Shown here: positions 36,667 to 44,112 of the stretch, in pieces | How the letters are laid out: each line of letters begins with the position of its first letter | How positions within the stretch are numbered: position 1 is the first letter of the stretch | NCBI RefSeq assembly: GCF_943193095.1 | Contig: NZ_CALPCV010000005.1 | Location: 1-64,000, forward strand | Reading direction: 5' to 3' | Origin: Parasutterella muris | GTDB lineage: Bacteria; Pseudomonadota; Gammaproteobacteria; Burkholderiales; Burkholderiaceae_F | Length of the DNA: 64,000 bases | Notes under the pieces: generated by a model | What the model was told of the DNA's origin: nothing | Databases searched by the model: none | The model's input: only the letters and a program-made list of their open reading frames with translations | Position numbers and translations under genes: made by a program

Positions 36667-36690
36667 TAGTTAAGCACAGTGTTAAATGCG

Positions 36691-36710
36691 CTATGGGCTT
36701 CGGCCCATAG
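36691..36710 (+). terminator. Strong hairpin between mccA and the rhodanese gene
   Basis: CTATGGGC and GCCCATAG pair perfectly around TTCG. No T tract follows, so it is more likely an RNA-stabilising or attenuating hairpin that favours mccA mRNA. Confidence 0.6.
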
Positions 36711-36726
36711 CCCAATCGAAGTAAAA

Positions 36727-37155
36727 ATGATGAAATTGAAGTTAATTGGGTTGGTGTTCTCCTCTGCAATGCTCCTGTTCGCTCCTGCCGCTCACTGCGG
36801 CGGGGGAGAGGAGCTGGTTGAAGCACCCGTTTATGACGAGCTCCTTAACCAAATATCCATGCGCGAAGCAGAAATGCTCTGGCAGGCCGGAGTTCCGTTC
36901 TATGACGTCAATACCCTTGAAGTTTGGACAGAGGGATTCATTCCGGGCGCGATATTTTTCAACGTTCGTGATTGGAAAAAACTCCTTCCGGCCGATAAAG
37001 ACAAAACCATTGTTTTCTATTGCGCTAACAAACTTTGTACTTCCAGTGAAATGGCTGCCCGAGAAGTGATGAAGCTTGGGTATACGGATGTTCGGCAGAT
37101 GCCGGACGGCATTGACGGCTGGAAGCTTTCCGGCCGAAAAGTAGAAAAACCGTAA
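36727..37155 (+). CDS. Periplasmic rhodanese-like protein
   Basis: ATG at 36727 (a second ATG follows directly) gives 142 residues. A signal peptide (LVFSSAMLLFAPAAHC) precedes a single rhodanese domain with VPFYDVNTLEVW, FIPGAIFF and the active-site loop FYCANKLCTSS, in which Cys is at the usual catalytic place. The Cys after the signal peptide has His at -1, so it is not a standard lipobox. Rhodaneses move sulfane sulphur. In this operon it may bind sulfite-derived or polysulphide sulphur or supply sulphur to a metal site, both speculative. Confidence 0.75.
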   Translation: MMKLKLIGLVFSSAMLLFAPAAHCGGGEELVEAPVYDELLNQISMREAEMLWQAGVPFYDVNTLEVWTEGFIPGAIFFNVRDWKKLLPADKDKTIVFYCANKLCTSSEMAAREVMKLGYTDVRQMPDGIDGWKLSGRKVEKP

Positions 37156-37203
37156 GTGCCTCTCATCATTGAAGCATCAAACTCATTTATGAAAGAAGTG
37201 ATT

Positions 37204-37971
37204 ATGTTGACCCTAAATAAAACATTACTGTCAGTCTCCCTAGCCTTTGCTCTTGCAGGAACGGCTTTTGCTCAACCGATGGACCAGGAGGCTAAAGAGT
37301 CTTACAGCTTAGGGGCCTCGGTAGGAAACTACTTATCCTCTCAGATCTACAAACAGACCGAGCTCGGAGCCTCCGTCAATATGGATCAGGTGATGGCCGG
37401 CCTGCAGGACGCGATGAAGAACAAGAGCAAACTCAGCGAGGATGAAATGCTTCAGGCGTTAAACACCCGCGCAGAGAAGCTCAACAAGCTCTTTACCGAC
37501 AAACTGAATAAGATCAAAGAGACAAATAGAAAAGCGAGCAGCGACTATTTGGAAACCAATAAGTCTAGGAAGGGCGTCAAAGTAACGCCTTCAGGCCTTC
37601 AGTATGAAGTGAAGAAGGAAGGCGCCGGACCCCAGCCTAAAGAGGAAGACATCGTCACGGTGGATTATTCCGGCAGATTGATCGACGGAAAAGTCTTTAC
37701 CAGCCCTGACGGGAAGGTTAGAGAAGAGAAGTTTGTCATGATGACGCTGATCCCCGCGCTTAAAGAAGGTTTGACAATGATGAAAGAGGGATCGACTTAC
37801 ACGTTCGTCGTCCCGGCCTCGTTAGCCTATGGTGAAGAAGGCGCCGGAGACATTCCGCCCGAATCAGCTCTTATCTTCGATGTAACACTGAAAAAGGTTG
37901 AAAAGCCGGGTGCGAATAAGGATGCAGCAATGCCTGCCGGCCATCCCAAGATGGCTTGGCCGCATGGCTAA
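37204..37971 (+). CDS. mccB: FKBP-type peptidyl-prolyl isomerase (MccB-like)
   Basis: ATG at 37204 gives 255 residues with a signal peptide ending TAFA. An N-terminal helical FkpA-type dimerisation domain (about 25-130) is followed by an FKBP domain with VDYSGRLIDGKVF, IPALKEGLTMMKEGS and ASLAYGEEGAG. It ends in a Met/His/Pro tail (MPAGHPKMAWPHG) that could bind metal. A PPIase gene (mccB) lies next to mccA in Wolinella, which supports the name. Likely role: folding of MccA in the periplasm, perhaps with copper. Confidence 0.8.
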   Translation: MLTLNKTLLSVSLAFALAGTAFAQPMDQEAKESYSLGASVGNYLSSQIYKQTELGASVNMDQVMAGLQDAMKNKSKLSEDEMLQALNTRAEKLNKLFTDKLNKIKETNRKASSDYLETNKSRKGVKVTPSGLQYEVKKEGAGPQPKEEDIVTVDYSGRLIDGKVFTSPDGKVREEKFVMMTLIPALKEGLTMMKEGSTYTFVVPASLAYGEEGAGDIPPESALIFDVTLKKVEKPGANKDAAMPAGHPKMAWPHG

Positions 37972-37989
37972 GCATCATAACCGCACTAT

Positions 37990-38006
37990 CCGAACCTAAC
38001 GTTCGG
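37990..38006 (+). repeat. Small hairpin between mccB and mccC
   Basis: CCGAAC and GTTCGG pair around CTAAC within the 131-base gap before mccC. It has no T tract. It could modulate mRNA processing. Confidence 0.4.
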
Positions 38007-38102
38007 AAACCGCTCCGCCTGGAGAGAGAAAGTTTAACTTCAAGCGGATTCGCTCGGCGAAATAAATTACGACAGATCTCAAATCTGTCATGGAGAATAA
38101 CC

Positions 38103-38864
38103 GTGAGCTTACAAATCGACAGAAGAAAATTTCTAGCCGGTACGACTGCTGGATCGTTGTTCGTGCTCACCTTAGGCGGCTGCAAGCCGGAAGATAAAGG
38201 TTCTCCGCAAGCTGCGAAGTCCGGCGCCTCGGGCGCTAAGACCGGCAGCGGCGGAACAACCGCCAGACCGCACTATGCGATGGTCTTTGATCAGAACAAG
38301 TGCATAGGCTGCGGTTTGTGCAAGACAGCTTGCAATGAAGCCAACGACTTGCCTAAAGGGCGCTCGCGCCTGCTGCTGGAGCGGCAGAGTACGCACGTAC
38401 CCGGTACGCCGTGTCCGCAGTGCGGAAAACTGGAAGGATGCGACTGCGAACGCGTTTACGTTCGTGTTTCCTGTCAGCAGTGTCAGGATGCGCCCTGCGT
38501 ACGCGTCTGTCCGACCGGTGCCGCACATGTGGATAGCAAGACCGGAATCGTTACGATGGACCCGGATCGCTGTGTCGGCTGCAAGTACTGTATTGCGGCT
38601 TGCCCTTACAACGTTCGCTTCATCAATGAAAAGACAAAAACAGCGGAAAACTGCGACTTTTGTCTTAAGACCAAACTGGCTAACGGTGAGGAACCGGCCT
38701 GTGTTCAGGCATGTCGTCACGGAGCTTTGTACTTCGGCGACTTAAATGATCCTCAGTCCATTATCAGTCGTCTGCTGCGAGTGAAGGATACCGTCCGCAT
38801 TCGTCCGCATCTTGGTACCGAACCGAGTCTGCGCTACATCCCTGTAACTAAAGAAGGAGTCTAG
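38103..38864 (+). CDS. mccC: Tat-exported four-cluster ferredoxin-type subunit (MccC-like)
   Basis: GTG at 38103 follows GGAG at good spacing; the resulting 253-residue product begins with a twin-arginine signal (DRRKFLAGTTAG) and a possible lipobox LGGC. Cysteine groups for four [4Fe-4S] clusters follow: CIGCGLCKTAC, a CPQC and CDC segment, CQQCQDAPCVRVCP, CVGCKYCIAACP and CDFC with CVQAC. It resembles NrfC/PsrB. It passes electrons from MccD to periplasmic MccA. The next gene begins two bases after its stop. Confidence 0.88.
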   Translation: MSLQIDRRKFLAGTTAGSLFVLTLGGCKPEDKGSPQAAKSGASGAKTGSGGTTARPHYAMVFDQNKCIGCGLCKTACNEANDLPKGRSRLLLERQSTHVPGTPCPQCGKLEGCDCERVYVRVSCQQCQDAPCVRVCPTGAAHVDSKTGIVTMDPDRCVGCKYCIAACPYNVRFINEKTKTAENCDFCLKTKLANGEEPACVQACRHGALYFGDLNDPQSIISRLLRVKDTVRIRPHLGTEPSLRYIPVTKEGV

Positions 38865-38866
38865 TT

Positions 38867-39802
38867 ATGGACTTTACAATCGGTTTGACAGAAGGTGTCG
38901 CATGGCCTTGGCCGATTGCGGTGTACCTTTTCCTCGCCGGTATTTCAGGCGGTGCCGTCGCAGTCGCGATCTGTATGAATCTGTTCCGAGGTGTCCATCA
39001 GGATACCCCGATCATGAAAGCAGCGAGTTTAATCGGCTTCGTCACGATCGTCCTCGGCATGATCTGTCTGGTTCTGGACCTTACCAATCCGCTGTTTTTC
39101 TGGCGAATTCTGGTCTACTACAACCCGACTTCCGTCATGAGTATCGGTGTCATGGCTCTGCTGTTTTACATTCCGCTGGTATTCGTCCTGATGCTTGTTT
39201 CACTGCGTCAGGAGATAACCTCCATCGGATGTCTGAAATGGCTTGACCCGACCATCGGTTTTCTGGCTAAGTTCCGTGTCGCGCTCGACTGGATCGTTCT
39301 GATTCTTGCGATCGCAATCTGCGCATACACAGGCTTCCTGATCTCCGCTCTGATCCGCTTCCCGCTGATCAACACCGCCGTTCTGCCCGCGCTCTTCGTC
39401 GCTTCCGGCTTCTCTGCCGGCTGCGCTGCGACCAAAGTGCTTGCCGCTTGGCTCTTCGGTGCTGATCGTCACGGTGAAGATCTTCATGCGCTCCACGCAG
39501 CTGAATGGCCGATTATGGCTGTTGAAGCAATGTGTCTGCTCATGATCATCATCGCTCTGGTAAGCGGTAACGAGGCCGCTAAGGCTGCCGCTTCGGCATT
39601 CTGCTTCGGCCTTTGGGCACAGGTCTTCTGGATCGGTGCTGTGGGTATCGGCTTCATCGTCCCGTTGGTTCTCAGCTTCTTCGGAAGCCGGAATTTCCGA
39701 GACAGTGCTGCCGTGTTCTACACCAGCGGTTTGGCGGCAATCTGCGGCATGATGTGCCTTCGCTTGTTCATCATCTACGCAGGCCAGATCAATTCGATCT
39801 AA
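38867..39802 (+). CDS. mccD: NrfD/PsrC-type quinol dehydrogenase membrane subunit (MccD-like)
   Basis: The 311-residue product has several membrane helices and NrfD marks: PWPIAVYLFLAGISGGAVA, FWRILVYYNPTSVMSIG and GFLISALIRFPLINTAVLPALF. It begins behind AAGGAG. NrfD proteins oxidise menaquinol at the periplasmic side and donate to a four-cluster Fe-S partner, here MccC. Together MccD, MccC and MccA form a respiratory chain to sulfite. A terminator-like hairpin follows. Confidence 0.88.
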   Translation: MDFTIGLTEGVAWPWPIAVYLFLAGISGGAVAVAICMNLFRGVHQDTPIMKAASLIGFVTIVLGMICLVLDLTNPLFFWRILVYYNPTSVMSIGVMALLFYIPLVFVLMLVSLRQEITSIGCLKWLDPTIGFLAKFRVALDWIVLILAIAICAYTGFLISALIRFPLINTAVLPALFVASGFSAGCAATKVLAAWLFGADRHGEDLHALHAAEWPIMAVEAMCLLMIIIALVSGNEAAKAAASAFCFGLWAQVFWIGAVGIGFIVPLVLSFFGSRNFRDSAAVFYTSGLAAICGMMCLRLFIIYAGQINSI

Positions 39803-39814
39803 TGTTTTAACTCT

Positions 39815-39846
39815 GCTTCGGGTTTCTTCGGGAACCCGAAGCTTTT
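39815..39846 (+). terminator. Terminator after mccD
   Basis: GCTTCGGGTT and AACCCGAAGC form a perfect 10-bp stem with an eight-base loop and four T after it. Partial read-through into the nosL-like gene is possible. Confidence 0.75.
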
Positions 39847-39898
39847 CTATCTCAAATTCTCAATTGCGGTTAAGATTCACTGAGAACACAGGATTTAT

Positions 39899-40393
39899 AT
39901 GTACCGACGCTTTTTCTTACTCACCGTTACCTCAGCAGTTTTATCGGGATGCTCTAAACAGTCGCCGGCTCCGGAATTGAAACCGCTTCCTTTTTCAAAA
40001 CATGACCGCTGCCATATCTGCGGCATGGTTATCCTTAACTATCCTGGCGCAAAGGCTCAAATCTTTATCAAAAACGAAAAAGAGCCTCTGAAATTCTGCT
40101 CCGTAAAAGACGGATTTACCTTTATCCTCCAGCCGGAAAATGCACGACGCGCCGCGGCTTTCTTTGTCAGTGACTTCGGAAATTCAACAGAAGCACAGCT
40201 TCATGAAAAAATGCTTTCCGCCAAAGACGCCTTCTATGTCGCAGGATCCGATGTCCACGGCGCTATGGGTAAATCGATCCTCCCCTTTAAAACGAAGGAT
40301 CAGGCGCAGGCCTTTATGCGCGAACACGGCGGAAAACTTCTCTCTTATACGCAGGTAACCCTTGAGGAAATCAAGGCGCTGAAAGGTCATTAA
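39899..40393 (+). CDS. nosL: NosL-like copper chaperone lipoprotein
   Basis: The 164-residue product has a lipobox (LSGC) and the NosL metal motif HICGM preceded by Cys-His (DRCHICGM). It also has the FCSVKDGF segment. NosL binds Cu(I) and delivers it for nitrous-oxide reductase maturation. In Wolinella a NosL-type protein (MccL) is encoded with mccA. Here no nosZ is present and the gene follows mccD, so its client is most likely MccA. It overlaps the next start (TAATG). Confidence 0.85.
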   Translation: MYRRFFLLTVTSAVLSGCSKQSPAPELKPLPFSKHDRCHICGMVILNYPGAKAQIFIKNEKEPLKFCSVKDGFTFILQPENARRAAAFFVSDFGNSTEAQLHEKMLSAKDAFYVAGSDVHGAMGKSILPFKTKDQAQAFMREHGGKLLSYTQVTLEEIKALKGH

Positions 40394-41688
40394 TGAAGCG
40401 GTTGGTCCTCTGCGCTGCGGTCATCATGCTGTCGTTCTCGGCAGCTGCGGCCGATTTTTATGTTTCTTCCGCGCCGGAGCTTTCTCAGGCGCTTGCAGCC
40501 GCAGCCGACGGAGATAGGATTGTTCTGCGACCCGGCGAATACGCCGGAAACTTTGTTATTTCCAAAAAAATAAAACTCAAGGGCAGCCCCGGGGCCTTTA
40601 TAGACGCTAAGGGGAAGGGTACTGCACTTTTAATTCGCTCTTCAGATGCTGAAGTCTCAGATCTGGGGATAAAAAATTTCGGTTCAGACCTTTATGAGCG
40701 AGACGCTGGAGTGCGCATCGATGAAGGCTTTAAAAATGTCCGGCTTCATCAATTAAATATTACAGGCCCCGGCTTTGGGGTCAGAGCCGATCGCACTGAG
40801 AATGTCACGGTTGAAAACTGTGAGATTCGCGGGGAGAGAAAAATGCATGTTCTGGACAGAGGTGACGGCGTTTATTTCAATTATGTCAAAAATGCTTCTC
40901 TCAGCGGCAATAAAGTTCTCTATACCCGTGACGGTTTCTATTTTGAAAATACCGACAATACGGACAGCCGCGGCAATAGTTTCGCCGGGCTTCAGTACGG
41001 TATTCATTATATGTTTACGCACGGAGACCGCGCTCAGGACAATAAGGCAAGAGCCGTGATCGGCGGCTATGCGCTGATGAGTTCGGAACGAATTCGTCTG
41101 GAAAATTCCGAATCTCAGGGCGCGGTAGAGTTCGGAGTTCTGCTTAATGAAACCAAGGACAGCATTGTTCGGGGCAATAAGGCGGTGAAAACGCATAACC
41201 GACGGGGCAGGAGAGAACTCGATACAGAGGGCAAAGGTCTATTCATATATGGAGCCGGCGCCAATATTGTCGAAAACAACACGTTTGAAGGCAATGACGT
41301 TGGAATCGGCATCGCACTCGGCGGAGAAGAAAATACACTGACCCGAAATCGAATTATTAATAATCGGCTTCAGGTGCGTTATGTTGGCTCGTCTCGCTTG
41401 GAATGGAGCAGCGGCAAAATAGGCAATTATTGGAGCGGTTATCAGGGCTGGGATTTGAATAGGGACGGCATCGGAGATGTGCCGTATCAGCCGAACGATT
41501 CTTTAGATCGCCTTTTTTGGCTCTATCCGCAAATCCGCTTTCTCATGGAAAGTCCGCTGATTGTGCTGTTAAAGTTCATGACCGCAAAATTCGACTTTGA
41601 TAAAGACAAAGGCGTCACAGACTCATATCCCCTGATCGTCGATCCCGATTCCGTATCAGCTGAAAGGGTGTCAAATGAACGCAGTTGA
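40393..41688 (+). CDS. nosD: NosD-like periplasmic copper-maturation protein
   Basis: The 431-residue product has a signal peptide (SAAAA) and right-handed beta-helix repeats of the carbohydrate-binding CASH type. The NosD marks are LRPGEYAGNFVI, NTFEGNDVGIGI and a C-terminal NYWSGYQGWDLNRDGIGDVPY. A C-terminal SPLIVLLKFM segment is also family-like. NosD sits on the NosFY ABC transporter and moves copper from NosL to its client. Start and stop overlap neighbours by one and 14 bases, so all four Nos-type genes are coupled. Confidence 0.88.
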   Translation: MKRLVLCAAVIMLSFSAAAADFYVSSAPELSQALAAAADGDRIVLRPGEYAGNFVISKKIKLKGSPGAFIDAKGKGTALLIRSSDAEVSDLGIKNFGSDLYERDAGVRIDEGFKNVRLHQLNITGPGFGVRADRTENVTVENCEIRGERKMHVLDRGDGVYFNYVKNASLSGNKVLYTRDGFYFENTDNTDSRGNSFAGLQYGIHYMFTHGDRAQDNKARAVIGGYALMSSERIRLENSESQGAVEFGVLLNETKDSIVRGNKAVKTHNRRGRRELDTEGKGLFIYGAGANIVENNTFEGNDVGIGIALGGEENTLTRNRIINNRLQVRYVGSSRLEWSSGKIGNYWSGYQGWDLNRDGIGDVPYQPNDSLDRLFWLYPQIRFLMESPLIVLLKFMTAKFDFDKDKGVTDSYPLIVDPDSVSAERVSNERS

Positions 41689-42412
41689 ATGCAGAGATTT
41701 ATTTTTTAACCGGGGCAAACGATCGGTGCTCAAGGGCATATCCCTGCAGATTGCGCCGGGTGAGCTGGTCGCGCTGATCGGCCCGAACGGCGCCGGCAAG
41801 TCGACATTGATCAAGCTGCTTTTAGGCCTTCTAAAACCGGCTTCTGGATCGGTTCGAATTTTTGAAAAGGAAGCCGGTTCTGATCCGCTCAACGTCGGCT
41901 ATCTTCCTGAGAATGTCAGTTTTTACAGCGGAATGACATTTGAAGAGCACCTCTCATATTTTGCGTCACTGAAAGGCGTCGGCAGAGACAGGGTAGAGGA
42001 ACTGATCAGCGTCTTAGGCCTGGAATGTGTCAGGAAGCAGACACTGAATCGAAGCTCAAAAGGTCAGAAGCAGCGTCTCGGCCTTGCACAGGCGATTCTC
42101 TCCAAGCCCGGTCTGCTGCTTTTGGATGAGCCGACGGTTGGGTTGGATCCGCAGGCGTCCGCCTTTATGTATCAGGAGCTGCATCGTCTTAAAGAGGCTG
42201 GATGCGCGGTTCTTGTCTGCACGCATGAGCTTCTGCTCGCGCAAGCCTATATGGATCGGGCTTTAATGATTTGCGGCGGTAAAAAAGCCGCTGAAGGTAC
42301 GTGCAGAGAAATGATCCGGCAGAGCGGCTTGTCTGAAGAGACTGCTGAAATGTCGCTTTTGGATATTTACTGCCGAGTGCTGGACAAAGAGAACGGTAAA
42401 GAGGTTTTATGA
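41675..42412 (+). CDS. nosF: NosF-like ABC transporter ATPase
   Basis: The 245-residue product is an ABC ATPase with Walker A GPNGAGKSTL, signature RSSKGQKQRLGLAQA (Ser-Lys in place of the usual Ser-Gly) and Walker B LLLLDEPTVGLD. A switch His (CTHELL) is present. NosF powers NosY and works with NosD. It begins 14 bases inside nosD and ends four bases into nosY. Confidence 0.88.
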   Translation: MNAVECRDLFFNRGKRSVLKGISLQIAPGELVALIGPNGAGKSTLIKLLLGLLKPASGSVRIFEKEAGSDPLNVGYLPENVSFYSGMTFEEHLSYFASLKGVGRDRVEELISVLGLECVRKQTLNRSSKGQKQRLGLAQAILSKPGLLLLDEPTVGLDPQASAFMYQELHRLKEAGCAVLVCTHELLLAQAYMDRALMICGGKKAAEGTCREMIRQSGLSEETAEMSLLDIYCRVLDKENGKEVL

Positions 42413-43212
42413 AAGTACTGAGTTCAGCGCTTCTGGTTGCTGCAAAAGAATTTAGAGACTGTCGGCGTAATCTTTGGCTGATTACCGGAACGCTTCTTTT
42501 TGCCCTTCTCTCGCTCGGCATTGTGTTCGGAACCGCTGCGATCGGAGGAGATTTTTCTTTCAGGCCGATGACGGCGGTTTTAAATTCCCTTGTCTCTCTA
42601 TCGGTCTTTCTGATTCCTTTGATCGCCATTCTGATCAGTTACGACGCTTTCGTCGGAGAAGCCGAGCAGGGGACGCTGCTTTTGCTCCTAACCTATCCGA
42701 TCAGTCGAACATCTATTTTGCTTGGAAAACTGATCGGTCACAGCGCTGCGCTTTTTTTGTGCATCTTTTTGGGGTTCTCTGTGCTTTTGATTCTGACGGC
42801 TGCCGGAGTACTTCCCTATGACTTCAGCGCACTGCTGAGGCACTTGGTCTTGTTGGCATTAAGCGGCTGGATGCTTGGCGTCATCTCGATTCTGCTCTCT
42901 TATTTAATCAGCATTCTCAGTCCGTTCAAAGCGTTTGCGCTGGGCATTCTTCTGGTGATCTGGCTCGCGCTTGTGATTTTTTACGATTTAGCTCTGCTGA
43001 TTCTTGCGATTGCGGATGATTCTCTGACGCAAGGGGCGCTGAACTTCTTTATGGTTTTGAATCCTGCCAGTGCTTTCCGATTGCTCAATCAGGAATCGTT
43101 AGGTATCGTAACGACGTATATTGCCCCCGCTTATCTTGGGTTATATTTGCTGCTCTGCGCGGTGGCCTTATTTTTGGCCGATCGAATTAGTTTCGGAAGA
43201 AGGAGCCTGTGA
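42409..43212 (+). CDS. nosY: NosY-like ABC transporter permease
   Basis: The 267-residue product has about six membrane helices. The family motif SYDAFVGEAEQGTLLLLLTYP follows the second helix, and the ILLGKLIGH segment is also typical. NosY is the membrane part of the NosDFY complex. The gene is coupled to nosF by a four-base overlap. Thirty bases separate it from the TlpA-type gene. Confidence 0.85.
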   Translation: MKVLSSALLVAAKEFRDCRRNLWLITGTLLFALLSLGIVFGTAAIGGDFSFRPMTAVLNSLVSLSVFLIPLIAILISYDAFVGEAEQGTLLLLLTYPISRTSILLGKLIGHSAALFLCIFLGFSVLLILTAAGVLPYDFSALLRHLVLLALSGWMLGVISILLSYLISILSPFKAFALGILLVIWLALVIFYDLALLILAIADDSLTQGALNFFMVLNPASAFRLLNQESLGIVTTYIAPAYLGLYLLLCAVALFLADRISFGRRSL

Positions 43213-43242
43213 CAGATCGTCACCAATAGAAAGGATATACAA

Positions 43243-43857
43243 ATGAAAATTGCAAAAGCACTTGTCGCTGCGGTTTGTCTGGCAGTTTCCGCGGCAGCCT
43301 GGTCACAGGCGATGCTTCAGGAAAAGGTCTACAACACCGGAGACGCGCTTAAAAAGCCGATGGTGATGACGCCTTTTACCGAATTTCAAAATGCCCGCAA
43401 AATTCCGGCGCTTGATTTATACACGCTTAGCGGCGAGCCAGTTGATCTCAGGAACTATCGCGGCAACGTTGTGATCCTGAATATTTGGGCGAGCTGGTGC
43501 GCGCCCTGCATCAGAGAGATTCCCGCGATCACAAAGCTTCAGCAGGAGCTGAAGAATTCGAAGATAAAGATCATCGGAGTCTCTGTGGATGATTCCGTAA
43601 CCGGTCTTCCGCGTTTTTTAAAGCGTAATAAGGTTTCTGATTTCATGACACTGGTTGACCCGAGGAAGACGGTTGATAATGTCATTCCTCTGACAGTTGT
43701 ACCTACGAACTACATTCTGGACGGAGACGGAAATATGGTCGGTGTGCTGAGAGGCTATCTTCCCTGGGAGGATCCGGACGTTCTGACCTTCCTGAAGAAG
43801 CTCGAGGCGAAGTACGCTGATCCCGCAAAACTCGAAGAAAGCGGCAAACAGCAGTAA
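43243..43857 (+). CDS. TlpA/ResA-like periplasmic thioredoxin
   Basis: The 204-residue product has a signal peptide (cleavage likely after AAWS) and a thioredoxin fold with the WCAPC redox motif, a VVPTNYILD cis-proline region and GVSVDDS. Such proteins reduce cysteines needed for haem attachment or copper-site assembly. It closes the cluster, preceded by AAAGGA. Its client may be MccA Cys397/Cys400/Cys479, the CxxS CcmH or NosL; none is proven. A terminator follows. Confidence 0.85.
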   Translation: MKIAKALVAAVCLAVSAAAWSQAMLQEKVYNTGDALKKPMVMTPFTEFQNARKIPALDLYTLSGEPVDLRNYRGNVVILNIWASWCAPCIREIPAITKLQQELKNSKIKIIGVSVDDSVTGLPRFLKRNKVSDFMTLVDPRKTVDNVIPLTVVPTNYILDGDGNMVGVLRGYLPWEDPDVLTFLKKLEAKYADPAKLEESGKQQ

Positions 43858-43865
43858 AGGATCTG

Positions 43866-43902
43866 AATTCCCGTTCATGTAAAAACAGGGCGGGAATTTT
43901 TA
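43866..43902 (+). terminator. Terminator of the mcc-nos cluster
   Basis: AATTCCCG and CGGGAATT form an 8-bp stem with a 17-base loop and are followed by TTTTTATTTT. Confidence 0.65.
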
Positions 43903-44112
43903 TTTTCAGCTTCTGTTTAACGTTTCGAAACCTTGGCTCTGTCGGTGCGATCTCGGTGATCTTCCTACATTTACGGCTTCGCGTGTTCAGGCATTAGGGC
44001 CGGCTGAGTAGCCTGAGGCTATTTGAGGTTGAACTTACGCCCTGTTTCTTCTTTGTTTTTTGTATCATAGTTTTGGGGTAAACGCAGCAGGTGCGATGAG
44101 ATAGTGCGCTTC

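Noticed and set aside
39899..43212. A nitrous-oxide reduction locus
   Set aside because: NosL, D, F and Y are present but nosZ and nosR are not in the window, and the genes are attached to the mcc operon, so denitrification is not supported.
43905..44112. Possible small RNA or tRNA between the mcc-nos terminator and the IS
   Set aside because: I looked for a cloverleaf or a clear terminator and found neither.
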